From Pogonophryne albipinna (lineage: Eukaryota; Chordata; Actinopteri; Perciformes; Artedidraconidae), in assembly GCA_028583405.1 (NCBI GenBank), contig CM053261.1, positions 9,410,338-9,474,337 on the forward strand: DNA of 64,000 nucleotides. Direction: 5' to 3'. Below the pieces are notes generated by a model, which searched no databases, had not been told where the DNA came from, and saw only the letters and a program-made list of their open reading frames with translations. The position numbers were made by a program, and so were the translations under genes. Shown here in pieces: positions 9,970-21,600 of this stretch (its first letter is position 1; every line of letters begins with the position of its first letter).

Positions 9970-10690
9970 AACACCCATATAAAACAGAACTGTAAACAGA
10001 TTAACTTTTTCTTTCAACATTTATTTGAACAGCAAGTGGAGGCAAAAGTGACTGCACCCAAAACAATAAACCTGCTAGCTAACTAGCCTAAACTCAGTAA
10101 CAGAATGTGGGCAACACATTCTTCTCCACAGCCGCGCGACCTCTGAGTCAGACATCACTTCCCCCTTTTCTATCCTACGGGTACAGCCGTACAGCCACTC
10201 CCCCTGAACCCTGTTGTAACAACATAATAAACTTTTTGGGGATGCAGCTTGGGATGTGAGGACATGGCTTAGAAAGGGCGTGTCGCCTTCTGTCCTGCCA
10301 GTGTTGGCAGGACATGAATTAAAATGTCGAACTCGGACTTCATTTTAAGGACATGTCGGCCAGGGGTTTAGAGCTATATTTGTTTAAGCACCGGATTGGC
10401 AAAACAGGAGAGTGTGTGCACCAGTCTGCCTTGATCTATGTATTCATGTCTGTGACTCTCACAGTATCTGCTGCCCACAGCTGTTTGATAGAAGGAACAC
10501 CTCCTTCACTTCATGAAATCTCTGCAGCACCAGGAGGCAGCGGGAGGGTTAACTCAGCCTCTGAGAAGACGAGCGCGCAGTGCCTTTCACACACTGCCTT
10601 TCACACACTGCCTTTCACGCACCGCCTTCACTGTGTTTACCTTCAGAATCATTAGAAAGGCTAAAGAGCGGTGTGGCTGATGTGTTTTAA
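9970..10690. other. Unassigned intergenic sequence
   Basis: No supported gene. A short threefold repetition of CTGCCTTTCACACA is present around 10579-10618. Confidence 0.5.
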
Positions 10691-10700
10691 CCACACACAC

Positions 10701-10754
<54 letters not shown>

Positions 10755-10776
10755 ACACACAAACACACACACACAC
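10691..10776 (+). repeat. (CA)n microsatellite
   Basis: Imperfect CA repeat with a few interruptions. Open frames read through it are artefacts of the dinucleotide repeat. Confidence 0.97.
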
Positions 10777-11132
10777 GATTTAAACGCAGACTTGTTCCTC
10801 CATGTTACGTTGTTATTGTTCTAAGGGCCCGTGACTGACAGGGGCCTCAATTTTTTTTTAGAACATTAAGAAAAAATGTTTAAGTAACCTTTCATCAATC
10901 ATCAATAATTAACATTAATATAACGTCATATTGATGATGTATTCACTAAACTTATTATGCATTTCACTTATTTTCTTCCAAAAGTTAATTATCCAAAGCA
11001 TCGAACACCCCCCTCTATTTACATGTAATGGTTTGGTCCTGCCTCCAAACGCTGTGCAGCACCGGCCCTTTCTAGCAGAGAGAGAGACTAGTGAGAGCAT
11101 GTGAGGAGGAATGCTAGTACTTATGTGTGTAC

Positions 11133-11240
11133 GATGTCTCAACGACTAACAAAGTCAGGCTTTCAAGAAAGAAAAGAAAGGAGAGAAAGACAAGAGAGAG
11201 GGACTAAAGGCAAGAGTGACAGTATGTCACCCAGTTTTTC
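11133..11240 (+). pseudogene. Possible hAT transposase N-terminal remnant
   Basis: A short frame reads MSQRLTKSG followed by a Lys/Arg/Glu-rich stretch, resembling the start of ZMYM-type hAT transposases. It is followed by stops and no DDE-type core is seen. The 10826-11335 neighbourhood has other hAT-like phrases (GGGGCCTCAATTTTTTTT). Low confidence. Confidence 0.3.
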
Positions 11241-11335
11241 AAGAGAAAAGGTGGGTGTGGTCCATGAGTGGTGGAAATTAGTCTGTTATCTAAGCGTAGT
11301 CCATTGTAAATAATAATTGTAATTTTTTGCTGACA

Positions 11336-11725
11336 TTAAAGGTGGGGTAGGTAAGTTTGAGAAACCGACTCGAGATACACTTTTTGTTATATTTCATGGA
11401 ATGCTCTTAACATCCCGATAGCAATGAATATATTAAGTGCTTTGACAATAAATACATTAAAAAAATTCATCTGTGGAAGCCGTGGCGCTGTAAAAAGCAC
11501 GACCAATCATTTTAGCCGGCCCGGCTAAAATAACTGGATGGCCTACCTGCCTGTCAGCCTTCCATCTGTGCACAAACTTATCTCGTGCCCTCATTGGTCA
11601 TGTGCGCGTTCGTGTGTGTTGGAGGAGGGGCTCTGTAAGGAAGTGGCAGATTTTTTCCGGTAGTGTATTTTCAAATTCTAGCACACTTGAGCTGGTTTCT
11701 CCAAAATTACCTACCCCACCTTTAA
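11336..11725. mobile_element. piggyBac-like MITE with TTAA ends
   Basis: A 390-bp non-coding element with perfect 19-bp terminal inverted repeats TTAAAGGTGGGGTAGGTAA, including the TTAA target tetranucleotide on both sides. TTAA targeting is the hallmark of piggyBac superfamily transposons. No transposase is encoded, so it must be moved by another element. A half copy lies at 8253-8431. Confidence 0.88.
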
Positions 11726-12589
11726 ATACTGTTAATATCTTCAAAGAAAATTCTGAGGTTTTTCATTTCACTCTTTTAGCTGACATTTAATAAATGCAGG
11801 TACATTTTTAGCAGCTATTCATACTAAATCAGTTGTCCCTCCCCTGGTGCCAGGACCAACAGATCCATCTTTAGGCTCCGCAGCCCTGACCCCCCATAAG
11901 GCTTTGCAGTCTTGCCATGCTGTCCATTGAAAGCCAGTTGGCTAGAAAACTGGACTTCAAGGACTTGATCAGTGACTTTGCCTGTAAGAAGGTTAGGCGC
12001 TGGGCTCTTGGTGAGTAAGGCTGAGCCAGGGCTCGTAATAACTGTTAAAGGGCAAGGCTATGGTAACGATATTGGATCACTACACAGAAGATGCATGATG
12101 AGAAAAAAACTGAGAACAGGTAATAGGCTCTGATTTAGCACCCCCATCAGGCCTTTTCATTTCCATTTCCGTTTTGTTGTCCGTTTACACTTTAATACCC
12201 GCTTATTTTGTAGTTGGTATGTATATTTAATTAATATATCTGCTGCTTATGTTATTTTTTTGTTATAGCATTTTATAAATGATAATATTGGTGTTAATGT
12301 TCATTTTATTTTAATTTAAGAGGTCATGTATATTTAAGTTATATTTATTTTGATTTTTGAATGTTCCATTCAAATATGTTATTAAAAAGGCATGTACACC
12401 ATAAAAGATGACTATTGAGGTCTATTGTCAGGACTGTTATATCAAATAGTGAATTCTACTGCAGTAGAATGTTGCACGTCTGCACAGTGTTATATGTTCA
12501 CCGCTCAGTGTCAGTAAATATTGTGTCGTTAGGATTGGACTACAAGATAGATGCAAGCCTGTACAGGTAGTTATTTAAAGCATAAATGA
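11726..12589. other. Unassigned AT-rich intergenic sequence
   Basis: No supported gene or complete repeat. The section 12170-12400 is strongly AT-rich. Confidence 0.5.
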
Positions 12590-12594
12590 GTCGG

Positions 12595-12984
12595 TGTCAG
12601 GATTTGTGTGTTATGTCACGTTTTGTATGTCTTGTTTTGGGTGTTTTGCTGTTCTCACTGTCTTGTTTTCCTCTGGGTATATTGTCTGGTCCTTTTCCCT
12701 GTGTTTTTCCTCCTGTCGTTAGTTTCCCTGGTGTGTCTGATTGTGTTCACCTGTGGCCCTTGTGTTTCTCCTCCCCTGCCCGGCTGTTTCTCGTCTTGTG
12801 ATTACCCCTCCCTGTATTTAGTCTTGTCTCGTCCTGTGTTCAATGTTGGTGCGTCTTTTGTTTGTGAATGAGTTCACCGGTGAGAGTTCTGTTTTGTCCA
12901 AGTTATTTTTATTTTATCCTTGAAATAAAGGCTTTTTTCAGCGTTATCTGCATTTGGGTCCTGCTTGCTTCACTCACCATAACA
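12595..12984 (+). repeat. Left LTR of the 12.6-15.5 kb element
   Basis: Starts TGTCAGG immediately after GTCGG and ends ATAACA. An AATAAA polyadenylation signal lies near 12925. Its last ~290 bp match 15150-15452 with few changes. Confidence 0.9.
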
Positions 12985-13001
12985 GTACGAACCAACCAAA
13001 T

Positions 13002-14618
13002 ATGGGCCCAGCAGATCCTTTTGAGCAGGAATTATTGGATTTTTCCTTTTTTTTGGCTAACTGCTCTGATCGATGGAGGGGACCGTCCGGGCTTCAGCAG
13101 CGAGAGGCAGCTCTGGCAGAGGCGCGCCAGATGGCTACGGAGAAGCCAGGCTTGGTGAAATTCTTACCTGGCTGGATTTTGGATTTCCTCTCGGTGTGTT
13201 ATCCCCTGCCTGCTAGCCCCAGCCATGCTGGCTCCCTGCCTCCCAATTCCCATTATGACACCACACGCATCGGTGTGTTCCGTCTGGAGTCAACCCTTGC
13301 TTCTGCCCCAGTTCCTGCTCCTGTTCAAGAGCCGTTCTCTGGAACTCGTCTGGCTTTTGGAGGTCCACGGAGCCTCCAAAAGGCTCCTAAGAGAAGGATT
13401 TGCAGGTCCAGGCTAGCAGCCCTAGCCACAGAAGCCATGCTTTGGGCTCCAGTACAGGCCCCAGCAACCATGGTTCCAGCCCCAGTTCTGGCCCCAGCAG
13501 CCATGGTTCCGGCCCCAGTTCTGGCCCCAGCAGCCATGGTTCCAGCCCCAGTTCTGGCCCCAGCAGCCATGGTTCCGGCCCCAGTTCTGGCCCCAGCAGC
13601 CATGGTTCCAGCCCCAGTTCTGGCCCCAGCAGCCATGATTCCGGCCCCAGTTCTGGCCCCAGCAGCCATGGTTCCGGCCCCAGTTCTGGCCCCAGCAGCC
13701 ATGGTTCCAGCCTCAGTCCTGGCCCCAGCAGCCATGGTTTCGACTCCAGCCCCTCGTCTCTGGCCGACGCCAGCTCCCCGTGTCCTGTCGGCGTACCGGC
13801 CGACTCCAGCTCCCCGTGTTCTGTTGGCGAACCGATCGTCTCAAGTTCCTTCTCAAGTTCCTTCTCAAGTTCCCTCTCAAGCCACATCTCCAGCTCCCTC
13901 TCGAGTCCACTCTCTAGTCACTTCCCTAGTCCCTTCTCAAGTCACTCCTCTGGTCCCCTCTCTAGTCCCTCCTCTGGTCCCTTTCCGAGTCCCTCCTCTA
14001 GTCCCTATTCTAGTCCCTTCTCAAGTCCCTATTCTAGTCCCATCTCAAGTTCCCTCTCGAGTCCCCTCTCCAGTTTCTTCTCGAGTCCCCTCTCCAGTTT
14101 CTTCTCAAGTCTCCTCTCGAGTCTCCTCTCAAGTCCCCTCTCGAGTCACGTCTCAAGTCCCTACCCAATGTCCTGGTCCCTTGGAGGTTCCGCTGGGGGT
14201 CCTGCCAACTCCATGTCCTGTCCCGTTGGAGGCCCCGCCGACTACTCCTCTGCCGGGGGTCCTGCCAACTCTATGTCCTGTGCCTTTGGAGGTCCCGCCG
14301 ACTACACTCCTGCCGGGGGTCCTGCCAATCCTATGTCCGTGCCGTTGGAGATTCCGCTGGAGGTCCTGCCAATCCTATGTCCTGTGCCGTTGGAGGTCCC
14401 GCCGACTACTCTTCTGCCGGGGGTCCTGCCAACCCTATGTCCTGTGCCGTTGGAGGTTACGCTGGGGGTTCTGCCAGCTCCATGTCCAGTCCCGTTGGAG
14501 ATCCCGCCGACTACTCTCCTGCCGGGGGTCCTGCCAATCCTATGTCCTGTTCCTCTGGGGGTCCCGCCGACAACTCTTCTGCCGGGGGTCCTGCCAACCC
14601 CTTGTCCTGTTCCGTTGA
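13002..14618 (+). pseudogene. Pro/Ser-rich tandem-repeat ORF of the LTR element
   Basis: The frame begins MGPADPFEQELLDF shortly after the left LTR, giving a ~150-residue unique N-terminal part. It then enters eight copies of an 11-residue repeat (VPAPVLAPAAM type, 33 bp each, 13470-13733), a Val/Pro/Ser-rich section, and a repeat with alternating 60- and 45-bp DNA units (from about 14211). One 45-bp unit is 44 bp long near 14331-14374, a single-base deletion. This shifts the frame, and the ordered repeat continues in another frame to 14839. The position corresponds to gag, but no Gag motif is recognised. It is not a host gene. Confidence 0.6.
13470..13733 (+). repeat. 33-bp minisatellite, 8 copies
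   Basis: Eight exact-length units start at 13470 and follow every 33 bp. The period is divisible by three, so several frames on both strands stay open through it. That explains the long overlapping frames here. Confidence 0.95.
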
Positions 14619-14660
14619 AGGCCCCGCCATCACCTGTCTCGCCGGAGGTCCTGTCAACTC
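14211..14660 (+). repeat. Mixed 60/45-bp tandem repeat
   Basis: Units start with (C/T)TATGTCCTGT or CCATGTCC and end GGTCCTGCCAA. Most are 60 bp, some are a 45-bp shorter form. One shorter unit has lost a base. The following 14755-15060 section has further GC-rich repeats of about 36 and 48 bp. Confidence 0.85.
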
Positions 14661-15149
14661 CTGGTCCTCTTCCGTGGGGGATCCTGCCGAAGCCTGTCCC
14701 ACCGGCTCCAGTTCCTGTTCGGCCGATACCGGGTCCCGCCCGGCCTCCGGAGCTGTCTGGTCTTCGCCCTCGAGCCCGGCCCCCTGAGCGACGCGGTCTT
14801 CGCCCTCGAGCCCGGCACCCTGAGAGCTCAGCCCCCTGAGAGCCGTGGTCTTCGCCCTCGAGCCCGGCCCCCTGAGAGCCGCGGTCTTCGCCCTCGGGCC
14901 CGGCCCCCTGAGTGCTGCGGTCTTCGCCCCACCATGGACTCTGCCTTGCCCCCGGGCCGTCCGCCCGAGACCCCCACCATGGACTCTGCCTTGCCCCCGG
15001 GTCGTCCGCCCGAGTCCCCCTTCTCGGCTTCTGCTCCCGGGCCGTCCGCCCGAGATCCCTTCCTGGTCCTCCACTGTGCTCCTGGGCTGTCAGCCCAAGA
15101 CCCGTCCTCCAGACCCCCTCCACCCACCCTGGTGGCCCTAGTTTAGCGT

Positions 15150-15452
15150 GTTTTTTCCCTGTGTTTTTCCTCCTGTCGTTAGTTTCCCTGGTGTGTCTAG
15201 TTGTCTGATTGTGTTCACCTGTGGCCCTTGTGTTTCTCCGCCCCTGCCCGGCTGTTTCTCGTCTTGTGAGTACCCCTCCCTGTATTTAGTCTTGGCTCGT
15301 CCTGTGTTCAGTGTTGGTTCGTCTTTTGTTTGTGAATGAGTTCACCGGTGAGAGTTCTGTTTTGTCCAAGTTATTTTTATTTTATCCTTGAAATAAAGGC
15401 TTTTTTCAGCGTTATCTGCATTTGGGTCCTGCTTGCTTCACTCACCGTAACA
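15150..15452 (+). repeat. Right LTR, 5'-truncated
   Basis: Matches 12693-12984 with scattered substitutions and an 8-bp internal duplication (extra AGTTGTCT in the GTGTGTCTGATTGTG region). Ends CGTAACA followed by GTCGG. The first ~100 bp expected from the left LTR are absent. Confidence 0.9.
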
Positions 15453-15457
15453 GTCGG

Positions 15458-17940
15458 TTGGGTTCTGGAGGTGTGGTTACAGCATTGTGCTTGGTTGGCG
15501 TGACCTGGGCCTGGTGGTGGGGCCCAATGTGATATATTTTCATGGGGCCCAAAATCCCTGGCGGCACCCCTGTCTGTGTGTATAATCTCTGCACGTCTGC
15601 ACCCAGCATTTTAGCATGTTCACCTCCTGAGGGATGCCAGTCAGCGCCAAAGTTTGAGGCTAAAAGAGTTCAATGAGGGCATCTGGGCAGAGAGAGTAAG
15701 CAATCCCCCAAAAACCCATCTTATTCTGCATGGCTAGAGAAGGGCCATTATGAACTCCAGTGAATGAGCGCTCCTCTCCTCTGCTCTCAGAAATAACCAT
15801 TACAGGAGAAATCTCAAGCAGCGAGGAAGGAAGCCTGGGAGGACGTCCCTCTTACTCACTCAAATAAAAATGCAGATACATTTGCATTTCTATCCAGCAG
15901 CTGTTTAATTTGGGGGTTGAAATGAATTAAACCAAGCATGCACACATCTATCAGGACACACACACACACACAAATGTCTGCAAAAACACATAAGTACTCA
16001 ACTGGCACAAATTAACTCCTGCATTAACATAACATGAGCTCTGTTCCTGATGTCAGAAATGATGATCTTGGCATGCAGTTAATCTTCTCTGTTCGTCTTT
16101 GATATCCTTTTTATTCATTTAAAGCCTTTAATCAACTAAAAACTATGCTGCTGTGATTGAATAGTGTAGAGATTTAACATTGTGGTTGTCTAGACATTCC
16201 AATCACCGTAAAAGAAGGTCAATATACAACCTGAGGTATGTTTTAATAGCAATGTTTTTCAATGAAAATGAATGACTTGACTTTCTTCTATATCTGCACA
16301 AGGCTTTTACAGCAAAGTAAGGTTAGAGAAAGGTTGTGATTGTGGTTAACAAAGAGGCACATGAATGAAAATCCGACGTGCTTCACAATCATCAGTCTGC
16401 AATACTGTGCAAAATAATGAATCCTATATTTCCTGCATTCCTATTGGATGTAAATCATGAGAGCAGGGGCTCATTCGACAAAAGCAATTTGTGCTAATGC
16501 TTACAAACATCTTGCAAATTCTACCAGCCTCGTAGCTGACGCATGGCTTTACTACAGATATATGTAAGAGAACTACAGGGCTCTCACATGCTTACATGGA
16601 TATGATTTTCTTTTATGGCACATCAAAAGAAGAAATTATGTTGCACATCGCTGATTGCCTGTTGGACTTTTGGTAAAGTGGGCTCCAGAAATATCGATCT
16701 AACTGGAATATAACTGAATACACATTCTTACATGCACACAACTGTTCATTACTTATGAATGAACTTGCAATCTTCTCCAAACCTCTCAGTGTTACAGCCT
16801 TTGGGGAGAACACTTGGATAATACACTGCAAAATTGTTATGAGCTATTTAGTTGGATGTGTGATTTGGAGTTTAATTGATTTCTAATTATACGCCCTGGT
16901 GGGCGCATCATTTCATGCATAAAAAACAAAAGGGGTTGTTAGCAAGGGCTGCTTTAGAATGCATTAGGATGCACTGCTTTGTTTTCCCTGTAATTACACA
17001 CTTCACTCATCTTCCTGCACACACACACACCTTTTAAAAATGTATTTAGAGAGCTAGGTAATTACTTGTTTTCCCTAAAACTAACAAACAACTGAGTAAG
17101 TACTTTCGAACAAGAATGATTCATTCAAACTAAAAGGACAAACTATATTCTCAGTTGGAATTAACATCACTAAAAGTCAACATCAGTCAATTTAACCCTT
17201 CACTTCTTCATAAAGAAGAGGAATAAATGTGCTTATTCAACCTCACTCATCCCTGGCTTCTGCTCATCCTCTCGTGAAGCTAAAGAGCTTGTGAAGGTTG
17301 AGATACTGTTAAGTAAGAAGACAAATGGCCCTCTGGAAGAGCCCGGCTATAAAGGTTAATTACATTTCTTAACACAGCGGAGTGAAGGGTTGCAGAAGAG
17401 GAGGAGACTGCAGGAGGATGAGAGGGGGGGGGATCAGTTCAGAGAGCTGCTATTTAATGACTGAGAAGAGGAAGACCATTCTAAATTCTATATTTTTGAT
17501 GTAGTTGGATACCACCAGGATTTGCAGCATGTTGCTAATAAAAGCAGTCTCTTGAAATGAGATTTGATATTTCTGTTTCTATAATAGCAGCCTGTGTATG
17601 GCTCTTTACACCTTAATATGACACTGTTTATTTCAGCGCCTGCAAACAAAGCACCCTGATGGATGCTTTGAATAGTGTAGCACCTAGGTTGCTCCGACCG
17701 TTATGTGGGTGGGATCTAATATAATTACTCTGAATGAGCCAGTGGAAAAGCTATTTTTGACGTCTATTCATTTTCTGGAAAGTTCCCTTGACAACAGTCT
17801 GATGTGCCTCGGCCCTCTGATCTTTTACGTACCCCAAACCCCACGGAGGAAAAAAAAGACTTTTGTCTGCAAACCTGCAAATGCCAAAGTGTCAAGTAAT
17901 TTGGCTCCTTGGAGAAAAATGACGCAAATGGTTATTTAGA
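15458..17940. other. Mostly unique intergenic DNA
   Basis: No gene, RNA or mobile element is recognised. A short CA run sits at about 15958-15971. The block is quiet compared with the repeat-rich DNA on its left and could hold conserved non-coding sequence, which cannot be tested from one sequence. Confidence 0.5.
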
Positions 17941-18824
17941 TCAAGGTTCAAGGTTCTTTATTGTTGTCATACGAACATAGCTACAGTGTAGTTATGCCGA
18001 TGAAATTCTTCGGTCACAGGCTTCTCCAACAGTGCAACACAATAACACAGATAAACAGAAAAATATAGTGCAAGTATAGTAATATAGTAAATACAAAAGA
18101 AAAATAGTGAAATAGTGCATTAAGAGTCTATATGCAAGTTAATGGAATGATATATTAGATAAATAGATAAATAATTACTAAGTAGCCGATGAATGTTATG
18201 GATGTTGTTTCAACAGTTCAGGTGTTTAACATATGTTGTTTCAGCAGTTCAGTTGTTTAGCAGTCTTATTGCCTGTGGTATGAAACTATCTCTGAATCTG
18301 GTGGTTTTAGTCCGGATGCTGCGGTAACGCCTGCCAGAGGGCAGCAGACTGAACAGTTTGTGGCTGGGGTGATGGGGGTCTTTTATAATCCTGAGGGCTT
18401 TCTTCCTGAGCCGCTGGGAGTAAAGGTCCTCCATGGATGGCAGCTCCGTCCTGGTGATGTTGTCTGCAGTTTTCACCACCCTCTGTAAAGCCTTACGATT
18501 GAGGGCGGTGCAGCTGCCGTACCAGGCTGTGATGCAGCCAGTCAGGATACTCTCTATGGTGCACCTGCAGAAGTTGCAGAGTATCCTGGAGTCCATGTTG
18601 AACCTCCTCAGCCTGCGGAGGAAGAAGAGCCGCTGTCAAGCTTTCTTGGTGATGGTGGTGGTGTGAAGAGTCCATGTCAGATCCTCAGTGATGTGGACAC
18701 CGAGGAACCTGAAGCTGCTGACTCTCTCCACCGTAGTCCCATTGATGGCGATGGGGCGTGTCCCTCTCTCTGCTGCTTCCTGTAATCCACAATCAGCTCC
18801 TTGGTTTTGCTGACGTTGAGATGG
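17941..18824 (-). mobile_element. 5'-truncated LINE with RT C-terminal fragment
   Basis: The left end carries a short repeated tail (TCAAGGT/TCAAGGT on the plus strand), the expected 3' tail of a minus-strand LINE. Between 18249 and 18596 a frame of 115 residues matches the C-terminal end of jockey/L2-type non-LTR polymerases (segments CRCTIESILTGCITAWYGSC and FSLLPSGRRYRSIRTKTTRF). Upstream to 18824 further LINE sequence is present in shifted frames. The element is truncated at 18824, so it cannot move itself. Confidence 0.85.
18249..18596 (-). pseudogene. Non-LTR retrotransposon polymerase fragment
   Basis: A 115-residue frame ending RDSFIPQAIRLLNN, a typical LINE ORF2 C-terminus. The RT catalytic core is not included. 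Confidence 0.85.
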
Positions 18825-18825
18825 A

Positions 18826-19000
18826 GGCAGTGGTTCCCAACCCTTTATCCTTGAAGCCCCCCCTACTTGTATCTATGATAAACTGAGGCCCCCCTTTCCT
18901 GATTTATTTTCATATTTTCTGACGTCATCACCCTTTGTAAATCAATGTATGCTCTTTCAAATGTTTTTTCTGATGTCCACGGATTCCTTTACTTTGTGGC
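18826..19000 (+). repeat. Possible hAT-type repeat end
   Basis: Begins CAGTGGTTCCCAACC, a sequence resembling terminal repeats of hAT MITEs in vertebrates, directly at the LINE truncation point. The other end was not found. Confidence 0.35.
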
Positions 19001-21390
19001 AAATGCTTTTTCCTCTCAAATAATTTCTAACCTTTACCAACAGTCTCTTTGCTATTTGTACCTGATACCAGTTTTAATTAACTTGTCTTCGTGCAGTTGA
19101 AAGCTAGCTTCTCGCCAAAAATGTCACATTCTGGTTGACCCGTTTTATCCTACAATAAAACCGAAATGAAGGTAACTCCAGACAGTTTTCCCTTCATTTT
19201 TGATTCTTGGTTATGACATTGCTGTTGTGCAATCCCATGTATGTGCAATATCTTACAATTATCATGACTGGCTGCAACTTCTTATGTGTGCTGTAACATT
19301 GTATCTTCAAAAAATTATATACTTTTACTATTCACCACTGTTATCTGGCTAATTCTACATTACTTTTTACATGTTCCACTTTTCCAATCCGATTTTTATC
19401 ATTCATTTGTGCATTTTTTATTTAATACTGTACTGTTTTTTCTATTTCCCATTTGGTTGGGACCCAAAGACTTAGATGCAAGAGATTGTGTTCTTTTGGT
19501 TTCTATATTACATTTGATTTGAAACTAACACTTTCACTCTTTGGATCTAGTTATTACTTTGGAGGAAATGATTTGAGCTTCATCACCATATCTTTGTATC
19601 ATGATGCTTTCTCTTTTGTAAAGATTACATAATAATCTAACAGAAATTCCTATTACCGTGCTGCTCACCATCATCTCACTATAATATCTATCTATTATCA
19701 TTCCTCTCACAATGCAGCATTTACTCTCTGCCCAGTTCCTAATATCATAAAGAAACAGTCTACTTTCTCAGCATTTAAAGGACCAAATGTATGACATGAA
19801 CCCGATGATGCTGGAAAATGCTTCAGGGCTGTAACCTTTCACTTTCTTTTTCCATCACAGGGAGAAAGTGGATTAGCAAAGAGAGAAGCACATCCTTGAA
19901 GCTCTCTTAACAAAGTCCTGGTGAGCAAATTACATGCACTGCAAATTACATATGTGTGATCTTTAACGTCTGTAAAACATAAATATAGGACTATATCAGC
20001 CAGGCATTAAACCTTAACCCTTTAAAGAAAAATAAATATATTTTTGTCTTCTTTTTGGATGGCTATTTAAAAGTGTTACTTAATTAAATAACCTAATAGC
20101 TGCGCAACTAAGGTATATTTAAAAGGTTGCAATATGTCAATGAATTTGATTGGATTCAAATGTAAACAGGTGTTCAAATGGACATTGTGTTATCAAATGT
20201 ATGTACATATTCTTTTATTTATTTTTAGTGATCCACTCTGAAATGGTTAGCATGCAAGCTACTGGTATAGATGCTGTCAAGTGCATGTGTGAGTATTGTC
20301 ATGTCAAACTTAATGCATTAAGGCAAGTGTGGGCGGCAGTGTAGCCAGGGCACATCAGTCAGAGCAACATGTAATCACTCTCAGGTTAGAGAGTTGACCT
20401 ATGGACTAGAGGAGTGTGTGTGAATACAAACAGAGCTAAATTGACATACATATAATTCATAAATGTGGGGGGAAGGACTGTGTTTGCATCCTCTTCTGAT
20501 ATTAAAAGTCATGCAGAATGGTAAATAGTAGGAAAGAGATGGAGAAGTAGAGCAGTCAGGCGGGAATTAGGAGGGATGAGGGGGTGGAGGCCTGGAGGTT
20601 GATGGTCCTTAAGATGAGAAACAACATTTGTGGACGGCACCAAGGACCACAGTGTGCCTAAGGTAAAGTAGACCTTTCTATTAGAAGATCAATGAACTCT
20701 GACTCAGTTTATCCCTCAGGTGTAGAGCCATCCAGTCGTATATCAGTGTGAGGAATAACTAACCCGATGGTGGTGACCAGAAACTGCTACTTGAAGCACA
20801 AAAATGCTTGTTTGCATGTTTTTGCAATAAAGCTAGAGCCAGGGGTCGATTAGCTTAGCAGTAGCACAGTGTAAAGACTGAAAGCAGGCGGGAACAGCTA
20901 GCCTGGCTCTAATGTTGTGCTTTTACAGGGAGGTATACTTGCATAAACTAGTAGCCTGTCTGTGTGTAATGTGCTCCTGGTGTGGGGGAGAACATTGTGA
21001 CTGAATGACTTGAAGTGACCAATTTTCTCATCGGGGAGGTTTGGAGATCTGAACATAAAATCCCAAATGAAATGACACCTGAATGTTTCTTTCTAGAGAG
21101 TCTGGACTTACAGTCTTGAAAGCTTTTGGTCCAAATTGCAAAAATAAATATACATATATATATATATTTGTATTTTACCTCTTGTCTCCATGCAAATAGA
21201 TTGGCATTCCATGACATTTTGTGCAAACATTTGTATTATATGCAGATAAGATGTGAAAACTTTTGTGATTTTGATTTCACACAATTATCTGGTGTTGTCC
21301 AAGCTGTTTACATGCCAACATGTTAAACTAAAAACAACGAACATGCTAAACAAAAGTAATGAACAAAGTAAACTTCACACCGTTCTCCTT
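19001..21390. other. Unassigned intergenic DNA
   Basis: AT-rich sequence without supported genes. Short open frames lack domain-like composition. An AT alternation at 21150-21165 is minor. Confidence 0.5.
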
Positions 21391-21600
21391 TGTTTACTTC
21401 TCTTACATATCTAACATCACTAACGCTTCTATTGTGTTCGGCTCAGGGTCGAGACATCTCTAAGCGGTTGACCAATCACAACAGAACCGGCCAGCTAACC
21501 AATCAGATCAGGCTGGACTCTGGTTTCAGACAGAGGGTGAAAAGAGGTGCTGAGGCACAGGCAGTATGAACCTGATAATAAGCATAATATGTCCTCTTTA
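21391..21600 (+). repeat. Dispersed repeat R2, copy 1
   Basis: Shares with 35880-36190 the ordered landmarks TTTGTTTACTTCT, CGAGACATCTCTA, GACCAATCACAAC, AGCTAACCAATCAGA and GGCTCTGGTTTCAGAC. A common interspersed fish repeat of unknown family; this copy is shorter. Confidence 0.7.

Larger units (their letters stand above)
12595..15452 (+). mobile_element. LTR element without recognisable pol, tandem-repeat internal ORF
   Basis: A 390-bp left LTR (12595-12984) and a related right LTR (about 15150-15452) flank an internal segment. The whole is bounded by the 5-bp duplication GTCGG (12590-12594 and 15453-15457), as for gypsy-type integration. The right LTR lacks about the first 100 bp of the left one, so the polypurine tract and LTR junction are deleted. 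The LTRs carry an AATAAA signal and end CATAACA/CGTAACA. The internal region has no RT, protease or integrase, only a low-complexity frame, so the element is non-autonomous. Confidence 0.88.

Noticed and set aside
13325..15123. Long overlapping frames on both strands suggesting proline-, serine- or alanine-rich host proteins
   Set aside because: They arise because tandem repeats with periods divisible by three stay open in several frames, inside an LTR element bounded by a target duplication.
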